Source of the DNA: an uncultured Desulfosarcina sp. | GTDB taxonomy: Bacteria > Desulfobacterota > Desulfobacteria > Desulfobacterales > Desulfosarcinaceae | Assembly (NCBI RefSeq): GCF_963668215.1 | Contig: NZ_OY764190.1 | Location: forward strand, 4,588,001-4,652,000 | Length of the DNA: 64,000 nucleotides | Direction of reading: 5' to 3' | Shown here: positions 51,727-60,018 of the stretch, piece after piece | Numbering within the stretch: position 1 is the first letter of the stretch | Layout: each line of letters begins with the position of its first letter | Notes under the pieces: generated by a model | Database searches by the model: none | Told to the model about the DNA's origin: nothing | Seen by the model: the letters and a program-made list of their open reading frames with translations, nothing else | Translations under genes and position numbers: made by a program

Positions 51727-52578
51727 TCAGGACCGGTCTACAGGTTTGCGCCAGTCTGTCGGCGCACCGGCCGCCTGCAAAATTTCAATGGCAGCGGACA
51801 TGTGCGTGCCGATGGTATCGACTCCATGGGAATCGTCTCCCGGAACCACGTCAATGCCCATGTCGATGGCCTGCTTCAATATGGGGGCGGACAGATAGGG
51901 CTCTTTCTCTCCCCTTGACAGGGGGCGCAGGTTGAAATCCAGAATCAGTCCCAGACGCTTGACCCCTTCCAGATTCCTCAGAATTTTTTCCCAGATATTC
52001 GGTTTGACCAGGCGAACGCTGTATTCGGGGTCGTAGATGCGAATGAGATCCAGGTGCCCGACCACATGGGGTTTTAAGGCCTGGAGCATCTCGAACTGCT
52101 GATCGAAGTAGGCAGCGTACAATCCGTCCAGTCCACCACAGCGATCCGCCGCCTCCCGGTACTTTTCCGGGCTGTAGTCAAAAGGAATCTCCTTGACGTG
52201 ATGGACGGAACCCACCACATAGTCGGGAGAAAACTGACCGATCAACCTGTGGGCCAAGTCGATGCTTCCCTCGTAATACTCGCTTTCGAAGCCCACCAGG
52301 ATTTCGATGCGGTCCGCGTATTTGGCCTGCAAACGGCGGCAGACGGTCATATACGCGGCGAAGCGCTTCAAAAGGGCGTCGGCATCGAGCCCGGCCTGCT
52401 TTTCCTCGGGGTAGAGATAGGCCTCCGATGCAGGGGGCATGTGTTCGGTGATCCCCACCCACGGATAGCCCAGATCGATATAGGCCCGCACGATTTCCTC
52501 AAGGGCATTTTTAGCGTGGTTGCAAAACTGCCCGCTGTGGCCGCCATGGACGGATACGGGCAACGGGGCGGTCGTCAT
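51727..52578 (-). CDS. PHP-family histidinol-phosphatase (HisJ/HisK-like)
   Basis: This 283-residue protein has PHP metal-site motifs: VHGGHSGQFC, GITEHMPP, GFESEYYEG, GSVHHV, GHLDLIRIY and GDDSHGVDTIG. The HisK-type enzyme dephosphorylates histidinol phosphate; other PHP phosphoesterases look similar. The start at 52578 has AAAGGAGA eight to ten bases upstream, while the ATG at 52587 is too close. It follows the ETF-alpha fusion gene with a short gap. Confidence 0.82.
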   Translation of the reverse strand: MTTAPLPVSVHGGHSGQFCNHAKNALEEIVRAYIDLGYPWVGITEHMPPASEAYLYPEEKQAGLDADALLKRFAAYMTVCRRLQAKYADRIEILVGFESEYYEGSIDLAHRLIGQFSPDYVVGSVHHVKEIPFDYSPEKYREAADRCGGLDGLYAAYFDQQFEMLQALKPHVVGHLDLIRIYDPEYSVRLVKPNIWEKILRNLEGVKRLGLILDFNLRPLSRGEKEPYLSAPILKQAIDMGIDVVPGDDSHGVDTIGTHMSAAIEILQAAGAPTDWRKPVDRS

Positions 52579-52606
52579 GGGGATCATTCTCCTTTACGGC
52601 GATTTG

Positions 52607-54274
52607 CTACAGTGTATAGAGGATCACCAGGCATCGGGTCACTTCGGCGGACAGACTTTTGAGCTTGTGAGGGATATTGGAATGAAAATGAATGGACTCG
52701 CCCGGCTTTAAAATATGCACTTTGCTGCCCAGGGTGAATTCCAGATCCCCTTCCATAACGAAAATGAACTCTTCCCCCTCGTGTTTATAGGCCACCGGTT
52801 TGTGATCGTGGTGCGGCTCAATGGTGACCATGAAGGCGCGCAGGTGGTCGTTTTCGGCACCGGAGGTCAGTGTCTGGTAGGAATAATTGCGGGTCCGTTT
52901 GACATAAGCGCGGGTGCGCTGATCGAGGATCTGCGTTTTTTCCTCATCGCGCAGGAAGGTTCCCGGATCGACGCCATAGGCATTGGCCAGCCGCAGGATA
53001 AACGCCACCGGCGGGGAGAACTCACCATTTTCGACACCGGCGACGAAGTCCGGCGTCTGGCCGGTGGCTTCGGCCAACTGTTCCTGCGACCAGCCTTGAG
53101 CCTCGCGCAGGGCCTTCAGTTTTGCGCCGAATCCGCTTTTGCCTAAGGAATCGGCTTCATCCGCGCACCTGTCATCGGCCAACCGGCGCATGACCGCCTG
53201 CCGCACCCGCGAGATCAGCAGCGGCAGGAACGTGGGCGCATCGGCGGCCACGCCGATGTCCGCCAATTGGAAGATGGGGGCGGCCGAATCACGGTTGATG
53301 GCAACGACGGTCTTGGCCTCCGTGATGCCCGCGGTATATTGTGCGGCTCCCGAGGTGCCCACGGAAATTAGCAGATCGGGACGCACGGTCTTGCCGGTCT
53401 GACCGATGAGCCGGTCTTCGGCAACCCAGTGGTTGAGCACCGGCGGCCGGGTCGCCCCCACCTGCCCGGATAGTGCGGCAGCCAACTGCCGGACCAGTCC
53501 GAAATTCTCCATGCTGCCCAATCCGGCGCCACCGACAACCACGGTGTCGGCGCTTTCCAGATCCGCTCCGGTGGGAGGCGACCATTGCGAAGAAAGCAAC
53601 CGGATGGCTTTTTGTTCCGGGAGATCTTCGACGGCTTCGTGGATCACTTGTCCGCTGCCGGTGGCTTCTTTCTCAATGCCTGCCCCATGGGAATGGACGG
53701 TGGCAAACCCCATCCCGTAGCCGGGCGCAAAGGTGATTTCGGACATGATTTCTCCTCCCCAGGCCGGGCAGAGGCCCACCACGGAGCCGTCTTTTCCCGG
53801 CAGGAGTTCCACGCAGTCGGCGATCAGCCCGGCGCGGGCGGCGGCAGCGGTTCGGGCCGCCAGTTCGCGTCCGAAGTCGGTAAGGGGAAATGCCACCAGC
53901 CGCGGGCGGCGCTGCTTGAAGATGGGATTCAGGGCATCGGCGAAAAGATGGGGCGTAGGAGTGGCAAAGCGTTCATTCTCGAAGTAGTAAACCGCATCGG
54001 CCCCCCAGGCAAAGGCCTTTTCATCCACGGGACCTTCAAGGGCGCAGGCGTCGTCTTCCGCAATGGCCGCCAGGCTTTTTTCTCCGGGCGTCAGCATGAA
54101 CAGGGCCACATGGTCCCCGGTCTTTGCGGCCAGGTCGGCGGCCTTGGTCAGGACGTTGAGGCTGGCGTCCAGCAACTGGCGGCTGCGCAGGTCGCCAAAT
54201 ACCCAGATTTGACCGGATACCGCTGGCTCCACAGTTTTTTCTTGGTTGTTTTTCGATATATGGGGTTGGTTCAT
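52607..54274 (-). CDS. Electron-transfer flavoprotein alpha subunit fused to XRE-cupin regulator
   Basis: The 555-residue protein has an ETF-alpha N-domain (about residues 24-200), an FAD domain (about 225-365; VVVGGAGLGSMENFGLV, LIGQTGKTVRPDLLISVGTSG, VAINRDSAAPIFQLADIG), an XRE helix-turn-helix (382-442; GWSQEQLAEATGQTPDF) and a cupin (about 475-555; HEGEEFIFVMEGDLEFTLG, HFHSNIPHKL). ETF passes electrons from acyl-CoA dehydrogenases; the alpha subunit holds FAD. Fusing it to an HTH-cupin, a pair that usually senses a small ligand and binds DNA, is unusual. The start follows an N-terminal stretch of about 20 polar residues. It lies in an operon with ETF-beta and an acyl-CoA dehydrogenase. 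Confidence 0.85.
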   Translation of the reverse strand: MNQPHISKNNQEKTVEPAVSGQIWVFGDLRSRQLLDASLNVLTKAADLAAKTGDHVALFMLTPGEKSLAAIAEDDACALEGPVDEKAFAWGADAVYYFENERFATPTPHLFADALNPIFKQRRPRLVAFPLTDFGRELAARTAAAARAGLIADCVELLPGKDGSVVGLCPAWGGEIMSEITFAPGYGMGFATVHSHGAGIEKEATGSGQVIHEAVEDLPEQKAIRLLSSQWSPPTGADLESADTVVVGGAGLGSMENFGLVRQLAAALSGQVGATRPPVLNHWVAEDRLIGQTGKTVRPDLLISVGTSGAAQYTAGITEAKTVVAINRDSAAPIFQLADIGVAADAPTFLPLLISRVRQAVMRRLADDRCADEADSLGKSGFGAKLKALREAQGWSQEQLAEATGQTPDFVAGVENGEFSPPVAFILRLANAYGVDPGTFLRDEEKTQILDQRTRAYVKRTRNYSYQTLTSGAENDHLRAFMVTIEPHHDHKPVAYKHEGEEFIFVMEGDLEFTLGSKVHILKPGESIHFHSNIPHKLKSLSAEVTRCLVILYTL

Positions 54275-54331
54275 GGTGACGGCACCATCATTATTATTAT
54301 TCGGTCGTCATTTGTGCGGGTTGGCTGCAAG

Positions 54332-55102
54332 TCAGCCGATTTTTCCCGCCTCCAGCAGCTTTTTGACCAGCGCATCGGCTTGGGCGTCCGAAGTCCCTTC
54401 GATCCATTGGCAGGTTCGCTTCCGGATGACGGTCTTCATGGACAGCACCCGTGTGGGCGAACCGGCATCGCCCACCTGGTTCGGCTCCAGGCCCAATTGA
54501 TCGATGGTAACGGATTCGACGGTTTTCTCGTCAAAGGCCTCGACAATTTTGCCCAGTTCCGGATCCCTCGGCAGGGCTGCCGAGGGATGAACGGTGAGCG
54601 CTGCGGGCATATCCAGCGTGTAGGTTTCCAGGATGCCGTCCAGATCGCGAGAGACGGTCAGGGTCTTGGCCTTTACCTCGATCGTCCTGGCTCCGGAAAC
54701 CATGGGAAGGTCCAACAGCACGGCTGTCTGGGGGCCGACCTGGCCGGTGTCGCTGTCCGAGGTGCGGGCTCCGAATAGCACCAGATCGAAGGGTGCCAGG
54801 CTGCCGATCCCGGCACACAGGGCGGTCGCCGTGGCCAGGGTGTCCGCGCCGGCCAACGCCGGGTCGCAGAGCAGAACGGCCCGGTCCGCGCCTGCGGCCA
54901 TGGCTTCCCGCAGGCTGGCTTCGGCGCTGGGCGGCCCCATGGAAAGGACGGTAACCGATCCGCCTTTGGCGGCCTTCAGCTGCATGGCGATTTCCAGAAC
55001 CGGCCGGTCGAAGGGGTTGAGGGCGCACTTGTCGGGCGTTCGGACGATCTTCCCCTTCGGGGCCTCGACAACCACGGATTTGATGCAGACAACGATGTGC
55101 AA
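54332..55102 (-). CDS. etfB: Electron-transfer flavoprotein beta subunit
   Basis: The 256-residue protein has the ETF-beta start MHIVVCIKSV, LNPFDRPVLEIAMQLK, GADRAVLLCDPALAGADTLATA and the adenine-site loop FGARTSDSDTGQVGPQTA. It pairs with the alpha fusion encoded 57 bases downstream and accepts electrons from the acyl-CoA dehydrogenase encoded upstream. Confidence 0.92.
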   Translation of the reverse strand: MHIVVCIKSVVVEAPKGKIVRTPDKCALNPFDRPVLEIAMQLKAAKGGSVTVLSMGPPSAEASLREAMAAGADRAVLLCDPALAGADTLATATALCAGIGSLAPFDLVLFGARTSDSDTGQVGPQTAVLLDLPMVSGARTIEVKAKTLTVSRDLDGILETYTLDMPAALTVHPSAALPRDPELGKIVEAFDEKTVESVTIDQLGLEPNQVGDAGSPTRVLSMKTVIRKRTCQWIEGTSDAQADALVKKLLEAGKIG

Positions 55103-55118
55103 GAGGCGATTCCTTTTT

Positions 55119-56261
55119 TTATTCGTCCATCACGCTTTTGGCAATGACCATGCGATGGATTTCCGAAGTGCCTTCATAAATACGGGTTACACGGGCATCG
55201 CGGTAGTAGCGTTCCACCGGGTAGGCCTTGCTGTACCCGTAGCCGCCGTGGATCTGAACGGCCAGATCCGTGACCCGGTCAGCCGCCTCGGAGGCGAACA
55301 GCTTGGCCATGGCCGATGCTTTGGTAAAGGGCAGGCGCCGCTCTTTGAGGGCCGCCGCCCGATAGACCATCAGCCTGGCGGCATCCACCTGGGTGGCCAT
55401 GTCGGCGATCATGGTCTGGATGGCCTGATGGCGTTCGATGGGGACCCTGAACTGCTGCCGCTGCCGGGCATAGCGGACCGCTTCCTCCAGGGCCGCCTGG
55501 GCAATTCCCACTGCCTGGGCGCCGATGCCCATGCGGCCCGTGTCCAGGGCGGCCAGGCCGATTTTCAAACCCATGCCTTCTTTGCCCATAAGGTTTTTCT
55601 TCGGGATGCGGCAGTCGGTAAGGCGTATGGAACTGACCGGATTGGCCCGCATCCCGCACAGGTCTTCCAGGTCCCCCACGACAAAACCGGCCGAACCGCG
55701 TTCAGCCGCCACGACGCTGATGCCCCGAGGGCCGGCGGCTGGATCGGTCCGGCAGAAAATCAGGCAGATGTCGGCCACGCCGCCATTGGTCACGAACACC
55801 TTGTTGGCGTTGACCACGTAATCGTCACCGTCGGCGATGGCCGTCGATTCGATGCCGCCGGCATCGGAGCCCGCATTGGGTTCGGTCAGGCAGAAGGCGC
55901 CGATTTTCTCCCCTTTGGCCAAAGGCGGCACCCAGCGTTGGATCTGCTCCGGATTGCCGAAGGCCAAAATGGGGTACAGGGCCACGGAGTTGTGCACGGT
56001 AACGCAAAGACCGATGGCGGCGCTGACCCGCGAAATTTCCTCGACGATAATGGCGTAGCTGACGGCATCCAGACCCGCACCGCCCATTTCCTTCGGGGCC
56101 TGAATCCCGAAATAGCCCAGCTTGCCCATTTTTTCGACCACTTCCCAGGGGAAGTGGGCTTCCTGGTCGATCCGGGCGGCGATGGGCCGCAGCTCCCGTT
56201 CGCAAAATCGGCGCACCGATTGCCGCACGATGCGGTGTTTTTCTTCCAGCAGTTGGTCCAT
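55119..56261 (-). CDS. Acyl-CoA dehydrogenase
   Basis: The 380-residue protein, the usual size of the family, has LCVTVHNSVALYPI, LTEPNAGSDAGG (FAD/substrate loop), QAVGIAQAALEEAVRYARQR, the arginine helix QIHGGYGYSKAYPVERYYRDA and a catalytic Glu in IYEGTSEIHR. It oxidises an acyl-CoA to the enoyl-CoA and hands electrons to ETF. The start at 56261 fits the family length; two ATGs further upstream are weaker. Confidence 0.92.
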   Translation of the reverse strand: MDQLLEEKHRIVRQSVRRFCERELRPIAARIDQEAHFPWEVVEKMGKLGYFGIQAPKEMGGAGLDAVSYAIIVEEISRVSAAIGLCVTVHNSVALYPILAFGNPEQIQRWVPPLAKGEKIGAFCLTEPNAGSDAGGIESTAIADGDDYVVNANKVFVTNGGVADICLIFCRTDPAAGPRGISVVAAERGSAGFVVGDLEDLCGMRANPVSSIRLTDCRIPKKNLMGKEGMGLKIGLAALDTGRMGIGAQAVGIAQAALEEAVRYARQRQQFRVPIERHQAIQTMIADMATQVDAARLMVYRAAALKERRLPFTKASAMAKLFASEAADRVTDLAVQIHGGYGYSKAYPVERYYRDARVTRIYEGTSEIHRMVIAKSVMDE

Positions 56262-56366
56262 AGGATTTTTTAAATAGAATGCGTTCGGCATGCTGCCGGG
56301 TGGTGTGGAATCCGGGGGAAAGCAATCCCCCGGCTGCAATATCGATAGCGCTGCCCGCGGGGAAGA

Positions 56367-56828
56367 TTAGCGGGGGGGATCAACCACCACATATTGCACC
56401 TCGGTGCCCGCATAGTAGGGCTGGTACCAGGTCGACCCGCATTGACGATAACTCACGTTGTTCACCACCACCGTAACGCAGGAAGGCGGCATGGAGGCGG
56501 CCGCGACAATGGCCCCCACCGCAAGACCGGTAATGGCACCAGCCACTATGGCGGCACCGTCGTTATGATGATGGGGGGGAGGTCCCCCGGGGCCCGGCCC
56601 GCCGTGATTCACATTGACGTTCACGTTGGTATTGTGATTCCCTCCGCCGCCATGGGGGGCCCCTCCGCCATGGCCGCCAGGCCCTCCATGATGTACGGAG
56701 ACGCGGGCGGAACCGCGAACGGGCGGACCGGCTTCGGCCGCAACGGGCAGAAAGAAGCCTGTGCCGAGGGCAAGCGCCGTGACCAGGAAAAACGTGGTCG
56801 CGCGAAAAAGGACGGATGGTCTATTCAT
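56367..56828 (-). CDS. Secreted Gly/His-rich protein, DUF6515-like
   Basis: The 153-residue protein has a signal peptide (ATTFFLVTALALGTGFFLPVAAEA), a low-complexity Gly/His/Asn stretch (GGGGNHNTNVNVNVNHGGP) and a C-terminal part with VTVVVNNVSYRQCGSTWYQP and YVVVDPP. This resembles DUF6515-type surface proteins of unknown role. A small hydrophobic glycine-rich helix (AIVAGAITGLAVGAIVAAAS) lies in the middle. The start at 56828 precedes the signal; upstream sequence overlaps the neighbouring gene. Confidence 0.7.
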   Translation of the reverse strand: MNRPSVLFRATTFFLVTALALGTGFFLPVAAEAGPPVRGSARVSVHHGGPGGHGGGAPHGGGGNHNTNVNVNVNHGGPGPGGPPPHHHNDGAAIVAGAITGLAVGAIVAAASMPPSCVTVVVNNVSYRQCGSTWYQPYYAGTEVQYVVVDPPR

Positions 56829-56874
56829 ATCATACTCCTTGAGTTGCTGATGGACTGAAGAGGCAACATTTTTG

Positions 56875-57693
56875 TTAGTTCTGGCTGCCTTCGGCGTTTT
56901 CTTTCTGGTGCTTGGGCGAAGGCATGAAGTCGATGGCGTGGGCCCCTTTCGGAGGGGTGAAAACAAAGAGGTCCTCGGAAAGGGTCGGTTTCAGGTTCCA
57001 GCGAAGTCGAGCCGCATACTGGGGCTGGGAAGACTCCGTGGTGGTGGTGATCACCAACTGGAGGGGCAACGGCTGCTTGCCCGCCTGAATCCAGATTTGC
57101 CAGTCCACGTCCGCCTGCCGATAGGCATAGTGGGTGCAGGGCTTGTCGTCCAGGGTGGTTTCAGCGATGGTTACGGCCGTGGTAATGACGTCCTGGTCGG
57201 CTTCATCCGTGCCCCACAGGAACAGATCCTGAAGAGGAATTTCGATCCCTTTTTCGACAAAAGTCTTCAAGGCCAGGTCCTTCAGCGTTCCCGGAGCGGG
57301 GGTGGAGACATAAAACTGATTGTTTCTCCCGTACAGGGTGAGGGTCTGGCCATCGAAATACATGGCAAAATCCCGCTGTTTTTCATCGACCTTGACTTGG
57401 GTATAGAGCTTGTCCGGCAGCTTGACGGTCATGGAACTGGTTCCACTGACCAGGATTTTCTGCCCGGAGAGCAATACTTCGTCCCGGTAGAAGGTGGATT
57501 GGACTTCAAAGGCGGGCAGGGTGCGCAAAAAACGGCTCATCGTGTCGAGGGCTTCCATGGCCGCCGGTTCCAGGGTGTTTTCTTCCGGGTCGGTTTGGGT
57601 GGTTGCCGCGACGGCCGGTATGGAGCAAAAACACACGGCTGCGATCAGCACAAACCATGCGAGCCGTAAAGAGCGTACAGATATTGTTTTCAT
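56875..57693 (-). CDS. DUF2092 exported protein
   Basis: The 272-residue protein has a signal peptide (LRLAWFVLIAAVCFCSIPAVAA, about residues 9-30). The body matches DUF2092, a LolA-like beta fold (MEALDTMSRFLRTLPAFEV, KLPDKLYTQVKVD, FDGQTLTLYGRN, CTHYAYRQADVDWQIWI). It is thought to bind lipids or outer-membrane components in the periplasm, but its function is unproved. It pairs with the Gly/His-rich gene downstream, 46 bases away, and these two are commonly adjacent. Confidence 0.8.
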   Translation of the reverse strand: MKTISVRSLRLAWFVLIAAVCFCSIPAVAATTQTDPEENTLEPAAMEALDTMSRFLRTLPAFEVQSTFYRDEVLLSGQKILVSGTSSMTVKLPDKLYTQVKVDEKQRDFAMYFDGQTLTLYGRNNQFYVSTPAPGTLKDLALKTFVEKGIEIPLQDLFLWGTDEADQDVITTAVTIAETTLDDKPCTHYAYRQADVDWQIWIQAGKQPLPLQLVITTTTESSQPQYAARLRWNLKPTLSEDLFVFTPPKGAHAIDFMPSPKHQKENAEGSQN

Positions 57694-57886
57694 TATCGAT
57701 TTCTCCATTGATGTTCATTTGCCTGAAAAACGAGGTCAAGCTACCAGAGAAATCCAGGGGCGTCAATGTCCATGAGGCCCGGAAAATCGCCGGCAAGCGC
57801 TTTCGTTTGAAGCCGCCGGCAATTCATGCTACACGGCCATACTATCGGCCGATTCTGCCGATAAACGTTTCGCGAAAAAGGATTGT

Positions 57887-58351
57887 ATGCCCATGAAACC
57901 GGAATTGGTTTCAAGCGGTCGATATCCCGCAAAGCCTTGCCCGGCGGTGGGGGCGGTGGTTTTTAAAGATGACGCCGTCCTGCTGGTCAAACGAGGCAAA
58001 GAACCGGCGCAAGGGATGTGGGCCATTCCCGGCGGAAGCGTGCGCCTGGGAGAGACGCTGCAGTCGGCGGCCGAACGGGAAATTCTTGAAGAGACCGGGG
58101 TAACGATCCGGGCCGGGGAACCGGTTCTGGTTTTCGACACCATTCAACGCGACGAAAGCGGGGATGTCCGGTTCCATTACGTCATCGTGGATCTGGCGGC
58201 AGAATACATCGCAGGATATCCCAAGGCGGCCGACGATGCGGCCGATGCCCGCTGGGTCCGGGCGGATGAATTGGATCGATTGGATGTAAATCCGGCTACG
58301 GTCAAGCTGCTTGCAGAACGGTTCGGATTCCGGGCGCCGAATTGGAAATAG
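57887..58351 (+). CDS. NUDIX hydrolase
   Basis: The 154-residue protein has a complete Nudix box (GGSVRLGETLQ then REILEETGV), consistent with GX5EX7REUXEEXGU and spanning about residues 48-70. The N-terminal PAVGAVVFKDDAVLLVKRG fits ADP-ribose or NTP pyrophosphohydrolases. The substrate cannot be told from the sequence. Confidence 0.9.
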   Translation: MPMKPELVSSGRYPAKPCPAVGAVVFKDDAVLLVKRGKEPAQGMWAIPGGSVRLGETLQSAAEREILEETGVTIRAGEPVLVFDTIQRDESGDVRFHYVIVDLAAEYIAGYPKAADDAADARWVRADELDRLDVNPATVKLLAERFGFRAPNWK

Positions 58352-58475
58352 AGCGGCCCGGGTGCCGTTTTGTCTGAGAGGCCGACCCGAGGTGTCGGCC
58401 CGTGTTGACGAATAGATGGACAGGCCTTTTTTTCTCGATTTGAGGTTGGACGCAATTCATGTTGGGGTGATGGGT

Positions 58476-59444
58476 ATGAGCCGAGAAAACGATAAAGAGA
58501 GAATCCGGCAATGGGGAGAGGGCAAGACCGATGAGATTGTCCTCCGTTTTGCCACCACCGGCCAACCGATGGATGAGCAATTTAAGACGTTCGCCGATTC
58601 GCTGGCCGAACTGGCTCCTTGCGTGCGGGTAAAAAAAGACGGCGATGCGCCAGTTACGTTGCCCAGCCTGCTGGTCGGCAGCCGGGTGACCTATCAGGCC
58701 CTGCCCCATGATCGGGAACTGGAGCCTTTTCTGGCGATGCTGGCCGATGCCTTTTCGGACCGCGTTTCCGCGGAAGTGCGCCAGCGGCTGGCGCAGCTGA
58801 CCTTGCCGGCACTGGTCAAGGTTTACGTTACGTCATTTTGCCCGCATTGTCCGAATGTCGTAGCGCTTCTACTGGGGTTGGCGGCCGTGAGCGATCAGGT
58901 ACGGGTGACGGTCATCGACGGAGAACTGTTTCCCGATGCCGCCGTGAAAGACAAGGTCAGCGCCGCACCCACGGTGATTCTGGACGACCAGTTCCGCTGG
59001 ACCGGCAGCGTGGATGCCGCCGAACTGGTAACCCTGATGCTGGACCGTGATCCGGCCAGTCTGGGCCCCGACGCGCTGCGGAGCATGATTGAAGATGGCA
59101 ACGCCGAGGGTGTGGCCCGCATGATGAGCCGGCGCGGCAGGATTTTCGATGCTTTTATCGATCTTCTGGCCCATCAACGCTGGTCCGTGCGCCTGGGGGC
59201 CATGGTGGCCTTCGAATCTCTGGTCGAAGCGGACGCCGAACTGGCCGAAGGAATCGTCCAGCCGTTGACTGCTCTTTTCGAGAAGGTGGACGACATGGTC
59301 AAAGGCGACCTGCTGCACGTTCTGGGCGAGTCGGGCAGCCGGGCGGCCCTGCCGTTTTTAGAGGGCGTGGCTGCCGGAGACCATGACGAGGAAGTTCAAG
59401 AAGCCGCCCGCGAGGCCGTTGAGAAATTGCAAGAGGACGCATAA
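58476..59444 (+). CDS. Thioredoxin-fold plus HEAT-repeat protein
   Basis: The 322-residue protein has a PDO/AhpF-N-like double thioredoxin half with the redox motif CPHC (VTSFCPHCPNVVALLLG, about residues 120-136) and a cis-Pro loop SAAPTVILDD. It ends in HEAT-like helices (about 225-322; SVRLGAMVAFESLVEAD and similar). It may be a thiol-disulfide oxidoreductase with a protein-binding tail. I chose ATG 58476, which has GGGG upstream; starts at 58416 and 58470 are possible. Confidence 0.7.
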   Translation: MSRENDKERIRQWGEGKTDEIVLRFATTGQPMDEQFKTFADSLAELAPCVRVKKDGDAPVTLPSLLVGSRVTYQALPHDRELEPFLAMLADAFSDRVSAEVRQRLAQLTLPALVKVYVTSFCPHCPNVVALLLGLAAVSDQVRVTVIDGELFPDAAVKDKVSAAPTVILDDQFRWTGSVDAAELVTLMLDRDPASLGPDALRSMIEDGNAEGVARMMSRRGRIFDAFIDLLAHQRWSVRLGAMVAFESLVEADAELAEGIVQPLTALFEKVDDMVKGDLLHVLGESGSRAALPFLEGVAAGDHDEEVQEAAREAVEKLQEDA

Positions 59445-59451
59445 ACGAGGA

Positions 59452-60018
59452 TCAAATATTTCTGAGGCGTTCGCGCAGATTCCATCTTTCCAGCAGCGGC
59501 GTTACGCAGGCGGGAACCAGATGCTGCCAGGGCCGACCATCGATGATCGACCGGCGGATATCGGTTGCGCTGATTCCCTTTTCTTCCGGCGGGACTTCCC
59601 ACAGGACATGCGTGTTCAATCCCATAGATGAAAAATAGCGATGCTTGCGTCGGCCCCAGTCGTCGTAAATGGAGAGGAAGAAGACGGCATTCATGGGGAC
59701 ATAGAATCGGTAGCGTTCGGGCATGTTGATGGGGAAGGGGACGATATCCAGGTCACGGTCGTCCACCCCTGCCTCGATGAGCGCCTTCCTGACCATGGTA
59801 TAGCGTTCATGATAGGTCAGCGGATTGGCCAGCGGGTCGCTTCGTTCGGGATTCGTCTCTTCCTTTTTGGTGGTGAAAGGGTCCGGATTGGTGATGCCCA
59901 CCACCAGGCGGCGGCATTTCTCTTTTCCGGCCAGCAGATACCGGAGATGGTCGTTGTGCAATACCTGGAAGCGACCGTGGATAACGCCGGTTTCATACGG
60001 CGGAGTGGGTCCGTTCAT
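59452..60018 (-). CDS. Archaeal-type NMN/nicotinamide-nucleotide adenylyltransferase
   Basis: The 188-residue nucleotidyltransferase has GRFQVLHNDHLRYL (HxxH in the T/HIGH position), LVVGITNPDPF and the ISATDIRRSI C-terminal motif. It joins NMN (or a similar nucleotide) with ATP to NAD. It overlaps the phosphoglycerate-mutase gene by four bases (ATGA). Confidence 0.82.
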   Translation of the reverse strand: MNGPTPPYETGVIHGRFQVLHNDHLRYLLAGKEKCRRLVVGITNPDPFTTKKEETNPERSDPLANPLTYHERYTMVRKALIEAGVDDRDLDIVPFPINMPERYRFYVPMNAVFFLSIYDDWGRRKHRYFSSMGLNTHVLWEVPPEEKGISATDIRRSIIDGRPWQHLVPACVTPLLERWNLRERLRNI

